A stretch of 37,178 nt of DNA from Lentimicrobium sp. (GTDB lineage Bacteria; Bacteroidota; Bacteroidia; Bacteroidales; Lentimicrobiaceae). The stretch covers positions 1-37,178 of the forward strand of contig JAMLHF010000042.1 in the NCBI GenBank assembly GCA_023957275.1, written 5' to 3'. A program made the position numbers and the translations under genes. Under the pieces are notes generated by a model. The model searched no databases, was not told where the DNA came from, and saw only the letters and a program-made list of their open reading frames with translations. This document shows, piece by piece, positions 16,806-26,108 of the stretch. The first letter of the stretch is position 1. The number at the start of each line of letters is the position of its first letter.

Positions 16806-17936
16806 TTATATGCGTTGCCCCAGACGTTTTACCATTGCATCTTTCCAGCTGCTGAATGTTCCCTCTTCTATTTTTCTGCGCGCCTCATCAACCAGCCGGA
16901 GGTAAAAGGCGATGTTGTGCTGGCTGGCGATCATGGGCCCGAGGATTTCGCCGGCTACGAACAAATGCCTGACATAAGCCCTGCTGTATGCGCTGTCGAC
17001 AAAAGATGTTCCGTCAGGATCCAGGGGCGAAAAATCGGCTTTCCATTTTTCGTTTTTCAGGTTGATGACGCCCTGGCTGGTAAAGATCATACCGTTGCGG
17101 CCGTTGCGCGTCGGCATCACGCAGTCGAACATATCCACTCCCTGGGATATGCCTTCCAGAATATTTACCGGAGTGCCTACGCCCATCAGGTAGCGTGGCT
17201 TGTCGTGAGGCAATATGCTGCAGACCAGTTCGGTAAATTCATACATGGTTTCCACCGGTTCGCCCACTGCCAGGCCGCCGATGGCGTTGCCTCCGGCGTT
17301 GCATGAAGCGATTTTCTCGGCCGATTGTATCCTCAGATCTTTGTAAACGCTGCCCTGTACGATGGGGAAGAGGGTCTGGCGGTAGCCGTACAGGTCTTCG
17401 GTTTCATTAAAGCGGGCGATGCAGCGGTCGAGCCACCGGTGGGTAAGCTCCATGGATTTGAGGGCATAGTTGTAATCGCAGGGGTAGGGGGTGCATTCGT
17501 CAAAGGCCATGATGATGTCGGCGCCGATGATGCGCTGGATATCCATGACCCGCTCGGGACTGAACATATGTTTCGATCCGTCGATGTGCGACTGGAAAAC
17601 GACGCCTTCTTCCTTCATTTTACGGCGGTCGGTAAGCGAATATACCTGGTAGCCGCCGCTGTCGGTAAGTATGGGCTTCTTCCAGCCGTTGAATTTATGC
17701 AATCCGCCGGCTTCGCGCAGAATATCCAGTCCCGGCCTGAGGTAAAGGTGATAAGTATTGCCTAAAATGATCCGGGCTTTCACATCTTCGTCCACATCCC
17801 TGATATGCACGGCCTTCACGGTTCCGGCTGTACCCACGGGCATAAATACCGGCGTGGCAATTTCGCCATGATCAGTAGTGATCAGGCCTGCGCGGGCATT
17901 TGAACGGGAATCGGTATGCGTAAGCCTGAACTCCAT
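16806..17936 (-). CDS. tgt: tRNA-guanine transglycosylase (queuosine synthesis)
   Basis: Tgt exchanges guanine-34 of GU(N) anticodons for preQ1. The 376-residue chain has the catalytic D92 in TDSGGYQVYSL, GGLAVGEP, the GVGTP loop, and the nucleophile D271 in FDCVMPTRNGRNG. The zinc site is odd. Where E. coli has three cysteines (C-x-C-x-x-C) before YSRAY, this protein has G309, S311 and D314. Only the fourth ligand, H340 in QHNIAFY, remains. I recall the same change in other Bacteroidota, so the enzyme is likely active without this zinc. First gene of a tgt - lptG-like operon. Confidence 0.95.
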   Translation of the reverse strand: MEFRLTHTDSRSNARAGLITTDHGEIATPVFMPVGTAGTVKAVHIRDVDEDVKARIILGNTYHLYLRPGLDILREAGGLHKFNGWKKPILTDSGGYQVYSLTDRRKMKEEGVVFQSHIDGSKHMFSPERVMDIQRIIGADIIMAFDECTPYPCDYNYALKSMELTHRWLDRCIARFNETEDLYGYRQTLFPIVQGSVYKDLRIQSAEKIASCNAGGNAIGGLAVGEPVETMYEFTELVCSILPHDKPRYLMGVGTPVNILEGISQGVDMFDCVMPTRNGRNGMIFTSQGVINLKNEKWKADFSPLDPDGTSFVDSAYSRAYVRHLFVAGEILGPMIASQHNIAFYLRLVDEARRKIEEGTFSSWKDAMVKRLGQRI

Positions 17937-18380
17937 GAAACAAAATGTGTTTTAAAAATTTGAGGATGCAAAGTTAGCAATCTTCGGGGGATTGAAAGCA
18001 AAGGAATTCAGGGGTTGGTAAGGGGGAGCCTTTTACCGGTTTATTCACATGATTACCCTTATAAGCGCGCTGAACGGAATTGAAGTGCTGAAAACAGAAA
18101 AATCGCTTCGTTAAACAAGCTTCTGAACGGTTGAGGTACGCGTGTAATAAAGCTTGGAAACAAGGCGAAAAGATACGCATTGAAGGACATATACTTACAT
18201 TACCGCCAAATGATAAAACAACACTGTTGTCAAATTGTTACTTAATGAGAGAAAAAGAGCAATGAGAATAAGCAACAGATATACAAACAGCATATTTGCA
18301 AACCGGACGAATTGTTTTCTCTGAAGCACTCAGGAAAAGTTAAATTTACCAAATAGATTAACGAGCAGGAATATGACCGA
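17937..18380. other. 444-base intergenic region
   Basis: This gap separates the divergent tgt gene and the regulator at 18381. A 68-codon open frame on the minus strand (17974-18180) has no signal or motif and is not accepted as a gene. A TAAATTTA element at 18341-18348 resembles a -7 box for the regulator but lacks the final G. Nothing else is recognised. Confidence 0.5.
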
Positions 18381-20201
18381 ATGAACACCATCGAAAATAT
18401 CACCCGTCAGACACAACACAAATCAATTGCTGTTCTTCCGTTTGTAAACCTGAGTTCTGACCCGGACAATGAATATTTCAGCGACGGCATAACAGAAGAA
18501 ATCATCAATGCACTGACCACCGTGCAAGGTTTGAAAGTCATTGCCCGCACTTCTTCTTTTACCTTTAAAAATAAAAATATTGATATCCGGACGATAGGCA
18601 GTCAGTTAGGTGTAAGTACTGTTTTGGAAGGGAGTGTGCGAAAGGTGAAAAACAGGGTTCGGATTACTGCCCAGTTAATAAACACCACCGACGGATCTCA
18701 CTTTTGGTCGAAAAACTTCGACCGGGAAATGGAAGATATTTTTTCACTTCAGGATGAAATCAGTCTGCTCATTTCGGACCAGATCAGGGAGAATTTTGGA
18801 CATTTTGACATCCCATCCCATCCACACAACTATCCTACCCGAAAGATAGACGCTTACGATTTGTTTCTGAAGGGGAGCTATCATCTGAAAAGGAAAGGCT
18901 ATGATGATGTAAAAAAATCGATCAGTTTTTTCAGAGATGCGATTAACGTCGACCCAAACTATGCCGAAGCCTTTTCGATGTTAGGCGAAGCGTATATTCA
19001 TGCTGCTGGTTTTGGAATGATGTCAACAAAGGAAGCGCACGAATTGGCCAGAGAATCGGCAGAAAATGCCATTGCGCTGGATGCGGAAAATGCATATGCA
19101 CATAAAGTGCTCGCCTTTGTGAAGTTGTTTTACGATTGGGATTGGGAAGCGGCTTATGATGCTTATAACAAAGCTATTGCTTATGGCTTGCCTGAACAAA
19201 ATGAATTTATCTCATACTACTACATATTTGTAGAAGAAGATTATGAAAGAGCAATTCAGGTTGCCCGAAAAGTGACGGAAACAGATCCCCTTCATGTTAT
19301 TTCGCATTGGCAACTGGGATTGACTTATTATTTTGCCCGCAGGTTTAAGGAAGCCATCGCCGCTTTTAGCGCAGCTTTGGATATTGACCCGAATTTTAGT
19401 GAAGCGATCCGCTACCGGGGTCTGGTCAAAGGCTATTTGGGTAAATACCAGGAGGCATTATCCGACATACACCGGGCACTTGAACTGTCGAGTGGACAAG
19501 GGCTGGCCAATCTGGACCTTTTGGTGGTGAAAATTCTGATGGGGAAAAAAAAGGAGGTAGTTGCTGTCATGGAAAAGTCAGAATATGTTGACTCATCAGA
19601 TCCGGCTATTTTATATTCTCTTTTAGATATGCCGGACGAAGCCATTTTCTGGCTGAAAAAAGCCTGTCAGGAACGTTCGGTGATGATGGTATCGCTGAAA
19701 AACTTTTGGGTGTGGGATAACCTTAGGGATGATCCGCGTTTTAAGGAAATGTATGACAAGATGAACTTCCCGCCTTCTGTTGAAAACCAGTGCAAAACTG
19801 ATCCAGTTACGATTGGTCAGATAACCACAACCAATGCTTCTTTATTGAATGAAAGCGAAATCAGATATTATTTGCAACAGCTTGAGCAACTGGTGCATGA
19901 GGAAAAGATCTATACCGACTCTTTGCTTTCGTTGCGGCAGGTAGCAGATAGGATAGGATTGCATCCAAACAGATTATCATGGCTGCTCAACGATCAACTT
20001 CACAAAAATTTCAATGAATACATCAATGCTTTCAGACTGGAGACCTTTAAAGTAAAAGCCTTAGACCCCCAAAATAAACATATTACTATTTTAGGACTTG
20101 CCTATGAAAGTGGGTTTAATTCAAAAACAAGCTTTAACAGTTATTTTAAAAAAATGGAGGGCATCACACCAACAGCCTGGGTAAAGAAGCAGGAAAAATG
20201 A
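18381..20201 (+). CDS. TolB-like/TPR protein with C-terminal AraC-type DNA-binding domain
   Basis: A 606-residue cytoplasmic regulator. Residues ~14-130 form the TolB/FlgO-like domain found with adenylate cyclases and TPR regulators (IAVLPFVNLSSDPDNEYFSDG). Several TPR repeats follow from ~150 to 430 (for example A-I-N-V-D-P-N-Y-A-E-A-F and A-L-D-I-D-P-N-F-S-E-A). The last ~100 residues contain an AraC-type double helix-turn-helix (SLRQVADRIGLHPNRLS, then G-F-N-S-K-T-S-F-N-S-Y-F-K). There is no membrane segment or cyclase domain. Its stop overlaps the start of the MFS gene by 4 bases (ATGA), so it most likely controls that exporter and perhaps the genes beyond. The inducer is unknown. Confidence 0.85.
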   Translation: MNTIENITRQTQHKSIAVLPFVNLSSDPDNEYFSDGITEEIINALTTVQGLKVIARTSSFTFKNKNIDIRTIGSQLGVSTVLEGSVRKVKNRVRITAQLINTTDGSHFWSKNFDREMEDIFSLQDEISLLISDQIRENFGHFDIPSHPHNYPTRKIDAYDLFLKGSYHLKRKGYDDVKKSISFFRDAINVDPNYAEAFSMLGEAYIHAAGFGMMSTKEAHELARESAENAIALDAENAYAHKVLAFVKLFYDWDWEAAYDAYNKAIAYGLPEQNEFISYYYIFVEEDYERAIQVARKVTETDPLHVISHWQLGLTYYFARRFKEAIAAFSAALDIDPNFSEAIRYRGLVKGYLGKYQEALSDIHRALELSSGQGLANLDLLVVKILMGKKKEVVAVMEKSEYVDSSDPAILYSLLDMPDEAIFWLKKACQERSVMMVSLKNFWVWDNLRDDPRFKEMYDKMNFPPSVENQCKTDPVTIGQITTTNASLLNESEIRYYLQQLEQLVHEEKIYTDSLLSLRQVADRIGLHPNRLSWLLNDQLHKNFNEYINAFRLETFKVKALDPQNKHITILGLAYESGFNSKTSFNSYFKKMEGITPTAWVKKQEK

Positions 20202-21430
20202 TTGCACAAGACAACCTGAAAACCAATCCGCTGACGTCGTATCAGATTATTCTCATTGTGCTGTTTGTTTTCATCATATTCACCATTGTTGTGGATTATA
20301 TGACGCTGCCCGCACTTTCGGCGATTTTGCTTCCGAAACTGCAAATCACCACCAAAGAGTTTGGATTTGTTGTGTCAGCTTATGCTTTCAGTGCAGGCAT
20401 ATCGGCATTTCTGGCAACCGGGTTTTCTGACAGGTTCGATCGAAAGAATTTACTATTGGTGTATTACGGCGGTTTTTTATTGGGTATGCTGCTTTGTGCT
20501 ACCGCAAATTCTTTGTTGGTCCTGATTATTGCAAGAATTGTTTCAGGGGCTTTTGGTGGGGTCGTGGCTGCTGTAATCTTTGCCATTGTTGCCGATCTGT
20601 TTCATAAAGACCAACGCGGCCGTGTAATGGGTTTTGTGCAATTGGCTTTTGCTGCGAGCCTTGTGGCCGGATTGCCGCTGGCCCTGTATCTGGCAACCAA
20701 CTTTAACTGGCGGCTTACCTATTGGATATTTTTCTTGTTTGGAATCCTGATTTTTTCTGTAGTTATTTTTAAAGTCAACCCTATCAAAACGCATCTAAAC
20801 AATGCCTCAAAAGACCAACCGTTGACGCATTCATTGCATATCGTAAAGAATCGTGATTATTGGACCGTTTTTCTAAATAACATTTTTCTCGTCCTGGGCG
20901 ACACCATGTACATGACTTTTGGTTCGGCATACAGCACCAACAATCTGGGGGTTGGGCTTGATAAATTACCCTTGTTATATGGTGCCGGAGGATTGGCTGC
21001 TATTGTTTTGAGCCCGTTAATCGGGCGATTATCTGACAGGTATGGGAAATTCAGGCTTTTTACCATCGGAACAGTATTGGCTATTGTTTTGGTAGCTGTT
21101 TACAGCAATCTGGCACATGTTCCCTTTTGGTTGGTGGTATTGTTGCATACGCTTCTTTTTATCGGTATCAATGCCCGGATGATTGCTTCCACGGCATTGG
21201 CAACGGTTGTGCCCGAAATGCATGACAGGGGTGCATTCATGGCGCTCGACTCATCGTTTCAGCAGGTTGCGGGAGGTGTAGCAGCAACTGCCGCAGGCTG
21301 GATTGTTTATCAGGCAGCCGATGGAATGATACATGGGTTTCCATCGCTGGGTTGGACGGTCATTGGGGTGATGGCCATTACCATAGGACTGATGTACCTC
21401 ATTCACAGAATTGTGCAAAGAAGAAAATGA
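20198..21430 (+). CDS. major facilitator superfamily transporter (DHA-type exporter)
   Basis: A 410-residue inner-membrane protein with about 12 hydrophobic helices. The loop between helices 2 and 3 has G-F-S-D-R-F-D-R-K, an MFS signature, and the second half repeats it as G-R-L-S-D-R-Y-G-K. Helix 4 carries the IARIVSGAFGG pattern seen in drug-efflux members. It is a proton-coupled exporter of an unknown small molecule, possibly a drug or sugar. Translation is coupled to the AraC/TPR regulator upstream. A 215-base gap separates it from the next gene. Confidence 0.88.
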   Translation: MIAQDNLKTNPLTSYQIILIVLFVFIIFTIVVDYMTLPALSAILLPKLQITTKEFGFVVSAYAFSAGISAFLATGFSDRFDRKNLLLVYYGGFLLGMLLCATANSLLVLIIARIVSGAFGGVVAAVIFAIVADLFHKDQRGRVMGFVQLAFAASLVAGLPLALYLATNFNWRLTYWIFFLFGILIFSVVIFKVNPIKTHLNNASKDQPLTHSLHIVKNRDYWTVFLNNIFLVLGDTMYMTFGSAYSTNNLGVGLDKLPLLYGAGGLAAIVLSPLIGRLSDRYGKFRLFTIGTVLAIVLVAVYSNLAHVPFWLVVLLHTLLFIGINARMIASTALATVVPEMHDRGAFMALDSSFQQVAGGVAATAAGWIVYQAADGMIHGFPSLGWTVIGVMAITIGLMYLIHRIVQRRK

Positions 21431-21645
21431 TTCTTTTTCAATAAGCTCTCCTTTATTTATGGGTTCTGTTTCTCACTAAGAAGTCCTCAATTTCATTTGT
21501 GAACGACAGGCCTGGTTTTTCGCTGCACCTTCGCATTGTCATTTGGCTGATACACAAATAAACGGTCAATGATAATCCTATTCACTTTCGATGGCTAAGC
21601 TGTCGAAAAAAGGAATTGTTGTGTCAAAATCAAAATTATTTACAA

Positions 21646-22893
21646 ATGAAAAATTTTCTGATCTTTCCCCTGATTGCATTAATGCTCTTTATTTCTACTG
21701 TTTCCTGCGACAAGGACGATGTACAACCAACAATTGACCCGGGCTCTATAGATACACCGGCTGATCTGACCGCAGTTTTGAATGACATATACAGCAATTC
21801 TGATGCGCCAGGTATGGCTGTTTCTGTCATCAAAAACGATTCTGTCCTTTACCAGCAATCCTTTGGAAAAGCAACTATTGAGCGCAATAAGCCCTACACT
21901 AACCAAACATCACAGCCTATTGGTTCAATCAGCAAAACCTTTGTGGCTGCGGCCATCGTGAAAGCCATTGAACAAGGGTATTTTACTTTGGAAACTAATA
22001 TCAACGACATACTGCCCGTTGAATTAGAAAACCCGAAAATACCGGATGCCATAATTAGAGTGAAGCACCTGGTGACACACACATCCGGTTTGCTGGATGA
22101 AGCCGGGAGCTATTTTCAGGCCTATCATATATTACCCGGTGAAGATATTTCAACGGAAGGAGCACAATTACTTGTCGGTGGCTTTGGGATTCAGCAACGG
22201 GAAACCATGCCTTTGGCGGATTTTCTGGCATCCTATTATTATCCCGGGGGTGACTTGTACAGTTCTGAGAATTTTGCTTCAACTGCCCCGGGCTCAACCT
22301 GGAACTATTCGAATATTGCAACATCTTTGGCTGCCTATTTGGTCGAAACAGCAACGGGAATAGATTTTAAAGAGTACGTTACAACAAACATCCTGCTGCC
22401 TTTGGGTATGACAAGAACGGCTTATAATATGGAAGAGCTGAATTCAGAAAATATGGCCGAACTTTATTGGGACAAGAGTACACCTCTTCCAGATTATGCC
22501 AATGATTCTTACCCTGATGGCAGTATCCATACATGCAATGAAGATTTGGCAAAATTCCTGTTGGATATGATGAAAGGGGCTAAGGGACAATCTGCCACTT
22601 TGTTCTCAGCGGCGGGTTATAAAATGCTTTTTGAAGCCTTACTTCCTGAGGGCATAGTACCGGAAATCCTGGCAGAGAATCAGGGAGTGTTCTGGTTTCT
22701 GAACGGTGAGGAGATTAAACATGATGGCAGCGACCCGGGAACAAGCTGTAATCTTCAATTCAGAAAAGATGGTAATTCAGGATATTTCCTCTTAACGAAT
22801 ATGGACGCTTCAACCGATATACATGATCAGGCATATTTCGAACTGGCCGGGAAGGTGCATGCTGCAGTTTCGGCCTTTATTCAGCACCAGTAA
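21646..22893 (+). CDS. SxxK serine hydrolase lipoprotein (beta-lactamase / DD-peptidase family)
   Basis: A 415-residue protein of the class C beta-lactamase-related family (PF00144). The signal peptide ends STVSC with acylated C21, so it is membrane-anchored. The nucleophile motif S94-I-S-K97, the W-N-Y-S-N second motif and an H-D-G third motif near the C terminus are all present. This fold includes beta-lactamases, D-aminopeptidases, DD-carboxypeptidases and esterases; the substrate cannot be read from sequence. A frame extension to 21616 lacks signal-peptide character. ATG 21646 is therefore chosen. Confidence 0.85.
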   Translation: MKNFLIFPLIALMLFISTVSCDKDDVQPTIDPGSIDTPADLTAVLNDIYSNSDAPGMAVSVIKNDSVLYQQSFGKATIERNKPYTNQTSQPIGSISKTFVAAAIVKAIEQGYFTLETNINDILPVELENPKIPDAIIRVKHLVTHTSGLLDEAGSYFQAYHILPGEDISTEGAQLLVGGFGIQQRETMPLADFLASYYYPGGDLYSSENFASTAPGSTWNYSNIATSLAAYLVETATGIDFKEYVTTNILLPLGMTRTAYNMEELNSENMAELYWDKSTPLPDYANDSYPDGSIHTCNEDLAKFLLDMMKGAKGQSATLFSAAGYKMLFEALLPEGIVPEILAENQGVFWFLNGEEIKHDGSDPGTSCNLQFRKDGNSGYFLLTNMDASTDIHDQAYFELAGKVHAAVSAFIQHQ

Positions 22894-23002
22894 ATGTTTT
22901 TGAGCCGTTTATTCCGAATAAATGTCGGTTGGTTTATCATCTGTCCTGGATAATAGGTGCAAAGTTTTTTTAAAAATAACAACTCAGAAAACACCCCTTT
23001 CA

Positions 23003-23866
23003 ATGATTTCATTTTTCAATTCTCCCCGGGGCAAAAAAGAGGTTAAGGAAGCATTGCAGATCGAACTGGACGAACTGCCCCTGATTTACGAATGTTTAAC
23101 TATTGAGACAAGCTTTGGCAATACTTGTGTACTTGTGACAGGACAGGAAAACAAGCCTCCTTTGGTGTTGATTTATGGTATAAACGGATGTCCTCCGTTT
23201 GCTTTAGACATAGTAATCAGGCTTAAGGATGATTTTAGGGTTTTTGCCATTGATGGAATGGACCAATCGACCCTGAATGCAGAAACTTTTCCCTCGGTGC
23301 AGAATGAGTCTTACGGACAATGGATGTATGAAGTATTGGCCTGGTTGAATATCCGTAATGCGATATTGCTGGGAATTTCTTTTGGGGGATTTATCAGCTG
23401 GAAAACACTGTTGCTCGACGAACGCCATGTCTCAAGGGCCATCTTCATCGTCCCCGCTGGCTTTGTGAATGGTGGTAAATGGCAAATTTTATGGAAAATA
23501 TGGCTCCCCTTTAAACTATACAAATGGCTGAAACATTCATGCCTTGTTCGTCAGGTTTCAAAGGAGTTATTTACTGATCAAAATGAAGAAGGCCTGGCCT
23601 TTTTCCCGAAATGGCTTTTTCATTCTCAAATGGCTTTTTCGCCTGTCCCCGTGATAACAAAGGAAGAAGCGCAAAAGATTAAGAAACCTGTTCACCTGAT
23701 CGCTGCCGAAAAGGATGTGCTCTTTCCGGGTGAGAAAATGCTGAAACGTGCAAGAGCCATATTTCCAGCACTGGGAGAGGTCTTATTGCTGAAAAATTCC
23801 AGGCATGTACCTGACCGGTATGGAAATGAACAAATTGTGGATTTCATTAAGAAACTGACGCAATGA
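23003..23866 (+). CDS. cytoplasmic alpha/beta hydrolase
   Basis: A 287-residue alpha/beta-hydrolase fold protein without signal peptide. The nucleophile elbow is G-I-S126-F-G-G. The acid is likely the Asp of A-A-E-K-D-V-L-F-P and the base the His of N-S-R-H-V-P. An oxyanion HG motif is replaced by L-I-Y-G-I-N-G. Relatives start with a F-N-S-P-x-G motif as here (ISFFNSPRG), which supports ATG 23003 over the in-frame ATG at 22922. The substrate is unknown. Same strand as and 109 bases after the SxxK lipoprotein. Confidence 0.78.
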   Translation: MISFFNSPRGKKEVKEALQIELDELPLIYECLTIETSFGNTCVLVTGQENKPPLVLIYGINGCPPFALDIVIRLKDDFRVFAIDGMDQSTLNAETFPSVQNESYGQWMYEVLAWLNIRNAILLGISFGGFISWKTLLLDERHVSRAIFIVPAGFVNGGKWQILWKIWLPFKLYKWLKHSCLVRQVSKELFTDQNEEGLAFFPKWLFHSQMAFSPVPVITKEEAQKIKKPVHLIAAEKDVLFPGEKMLKRARAIFPALGEVLLLKNSRHVPDRYGNEQIVDFIKKLTQ

Positions 23867-23950
23867 TTTTTGACGATCCTTCACAAAGTACAAAATCTCA
23901 ACAAGTGGTACCCAATTACATTTCCGAACGACTGCCATGATCCTCGTCTG

Positions 23951-23958
23951 TAGTTTTG
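23951..23958 (+). promoter_or_regulatory. Bacteroidota -7 promoter element
   Basis: TAGTTTTG matches TAnnTTTG and lies 24 bases upstream of the exported protein gene at 23983. It suggests a separate promoter within the island. Confidence 0.5.
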
Positions 23959-23982
23959 CATCAAATTTAATACACAACAAGG

Positions 23983-24624
23983 ATGAACAACTTATTAAAA
24001 CTATCATTGATTGCAAGTATTTGCCTGGCAACAGTTAATAACTATGCCACAACATCTGACACAACAGAAACAGCAGCAAGCCGGATACAAATGCATAATG
24101 AGGGTTCAAATGCTCATAAATTATCTTCTTACGGAAGCATTTTTGTAAAATCATCCCGACTATTTGGTAATTACCATCCGCAAATCGGTGGAATGGGCGC
24201 TGTTGTTTTCAACAACAAAATAGCTGCGGGGGCTTTTGGTAACGGACTTATGCGTCCCATTGAGTTTTTGGGCAGTAACTTACACGATTACCAAACCACT
24301 GAATTGTATCTGAAATATGGCTACGGCGGCTTATTTGTTGAATATTTTCTTGTCAGAAACAACAAATTTCAATTAAGCCTGCCCGTGAAACTAGGTTATG
24401 GCCTGACAGGAATATACAGTGAAGCCTCTGACGACAGACTTGAAAAATCGCGTCTGATTGTGCTGGAACCTGAACTGCATTTTGATATAAAAACCGGTAG
24501 GCATCTGGCATTAAGTGCCCAATTTGGCTATCGTTTTGCTGATGTTGAAGGGTTATACAATATTGCAGACAATCATTTATCAGGATTTAGTTTCGGGCTT
24601 GGATTAAAAATCATTCCGCGCTAG
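23983..24624 (+). CDS. exported barrel-like protein of unknown function
   Basis: A 213-residue protein with a signal peptide of about 22 residues (MNNLLKLSLIASICLATVNN). The mature region is rich in alternating strands (G-G-M-G-A-V-V-F-N-N-K, L-Y-L-K-Y-G-Y-G-G-L, L-A-L-S-A-Q-F-G-Y-R-F) and ends with G-F-S-F-G-L-G-L-K-I-I, as expected for a small outer-membrane beta-barrel. I do not recognise a named family. It begins a series of three such genes, each separated by about 100 bases, before the acetyltransferase gene. Confidence 0.65.
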   Translation: MNNLLKLSLIASICLATVNNYATTSDTTETAASRIQMHNEGSNAHKLSSYGSIFVKSSRLFGNYHPQIGGMGAVVFNNKIAAGAFGNGLMRPIEFLGSNLHDYQTTELYLKYGYGGLFVEYFLVRNNKFQLSLPVKLGYGLTGIYSEASDDRLEKSRLIVLEPELHFDIKTGRHLALSAQFGYRFADVEGLYNIADNHLSGFSFGLGLKIIPR

Positions 24625-24725
24625 CCGGGATCAACTGATAAACTTTTTCTGATTAAATTTTTGGCCTTAAGGCAATTACAACCACTTCGTAAAAAAGAAT
24701 TTATTAACCTTTAAAATTTTCGAAA

Positions 24726-25376
24726 ATGAGAACCCTGGTAATAATTATTGCAACTTTTTGTACAATCGGCGCTTTTGCACAGAGCAGCCATAAATTGGGA
24801 AATGAAGCCGAAATGAAGCATAGGTATAGTGTTAGTTTACCGGTGATAATTTTGCCCCAGTTGTTTGAAAAAGGCTGGAAAGACAGAACGCATACGCAGC
24901 ACATTGAACTGCATGTCAAGCGTAATTTAGATGAAAAGAACATCGTTGGGGTTAAGCTTGCTACCTGGCGTTTGTTTCAGCCAATGGGCATTCTCTGGTG
25001 GGATGGACTTACCGATAAAGTAAAATCTGAAACCGAATTCTATCCCGGATATCTGCGCGAAACCGGAATTGGGATATCATACCAACGCATGTTTTGGAAA
25101 GGGCTGTTTGCCACCGTTGAAGTCTTGCCACAATATAAAACCTACCTGGATCTGGATGGTAACAAAAAAGGAAATGGTTTTAAACTTTATAATTCTTTCC
25201 ATCTTGGCTATCAGTTTGCCTTTGGCAAGCAAAAGCGAATTTACATCGAGCCTCAGATACATTCTCAATTCTGGGTTTTTGATACAAATACTCCTGAAGG
25301 ATTTAAAGCCCTTGATGATAAATGGAAAAACTACTTCCTTTTTGAACCCAATCTTTACTTCGGGGTGAAGTTCTAG
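24726..25376 (+). CDS. exported protein of unknown function, probable beta-barrel
   Basis: A 216-residue protein with a short signal peptide ending GAFAQ (residue 18). The remainder alternates strands and turns (NIVGVKLATW, GLFATVEVLPQY, F-H-L-G-Y-Q-F-A-F-G) and ends in an aromatic strand, N-L-Y-F-G-V-K-F, a typical BAM-type C-terminal signal. It is tryptophan-rich (WRLFQPMGILWWDG). No named family is recognised. Second of three barrel-like genes in tandem. Confidence 0.65.
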   Translation: MRTLVIIIATFCTIGAFAQSSHKLGNEAEMKHRYSVSLPVIILPQLFEKGWKDRTHTQHIELHVKRNLDEKNIVGVKLATWRLFQPMGILWWDGLTDKVKSETEFYPGYLRETGIGISYQRMFWKGLFATVEVLPQYKTYLDLDGNKKGNGFKLYNSFHLGYQFAFGKQKRIYIEPQIHSQFWVFDTNTPEGFKALDDKWKNYFLFEPNLYFGVKF

Positions 25377-25480
25377 CAAAATCGGTTGGTAAGTGAGCTG
25401 ATTTTTGAACAGGTTTTTCAATAATCCGGTAAATCGACTTACCGTAAATACTAACTTTTCACAAAAAAAATTTCAGACAA

Positions 25481-26095
25481 ATGAAATATATCAAAATATT
25501 GAATCTTTTGATTGGCATATTGTTTATAAGTCAATCAGTTATAGCACAAAGTAGTGATGTGCCAAACGACAGCACCGAAAGCAGTCTCAATTTTAAAAAT
25601 GCCATTAATTTCTGCCCTGGCGGAATTGCATTCGGAATTTTTTCGGCCAACGTCGAACACCTGTTTGGCCGTCACCACGGGCTGGTTTTGCGGGGCGATT
25701 ATGAAGCGATCCCCAGAACGTATTCTGACGCCGGAATTAATGCCAGCGGAAAAGCGGTTATTCTGAATTACCGCTACCACATCGGCGGTGGCTTGAATTC
25801 GTTCTATGCGGGGGCCTTTGCCCGTTATCGCAAATACAAAGGCGATGGAACCCTGGAAACCGGAAAATTCGATTTTTCAATTCCGGAATGTACCGTCGGG
25901 CTCAATGCTGGAAAGCGCTGGGTTTGGAAAAGTGGATTTACCATGAACTTTGCCCTGGGGTATGGCTACTTTTACGATGAGCAGAAGGTGAACAACAGGA
26001 GCCAGGCAGCACTTGACGCCATTGACGTTTTCCGCGATAACTACGACTTTTTAAACGGTTTCCTGGGCGAACTCTCTATTGGATATGCTTTTTGA
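25481..26095 (+). CDS. exported outer-membrane beta-barrel protein
   Basis: A 204-residue protein with a signal peptide (ending SVIAQ, residue 23) and a barrel-like mature part ending L-S-I-G-Y-A-F. The composition (VILNYRYHIGG, FYAGAFARYRKYKG, FALGYGYFYDE) resembles DUF3575-type small outer-membrane proteins, but the assignment is tentative. Its end is only 13 bases from the start of the acetyltransferase gene, so it probably opens a tight operon reaching to 30245. A short CGGTAA/TTACCG inverted repeat lies ~40 bases upstream. Confidence 0.68.
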   Translation: MKYIKILNLLIGILFISQSVIAQSSDVPNDSTESSLNFKNAINFCPGGIAFGIFSANVEHLFGRHHGLVLRGDYEAIPRTYSDAGINASGKAVILNYRYHIGGGLNSFYAGAFARYRKYKGDGTLETGKFDFSIPECTVGLNAGKRWVWKSGFTMNFALGYGYFYDEQKVNNRSQAALDAIDVFRDNYDFLNGFLGELSIGYAF

Positions 26096-26108
26096 AAAAG
26101 AATGCGCT

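Noticed and set aside
17974-18180. 68-codon open frame on the minus strand in the tgt/regulator gap
   Set aside because: No signal peptide, motif, plausible ribosome site or codon pattern supports it.
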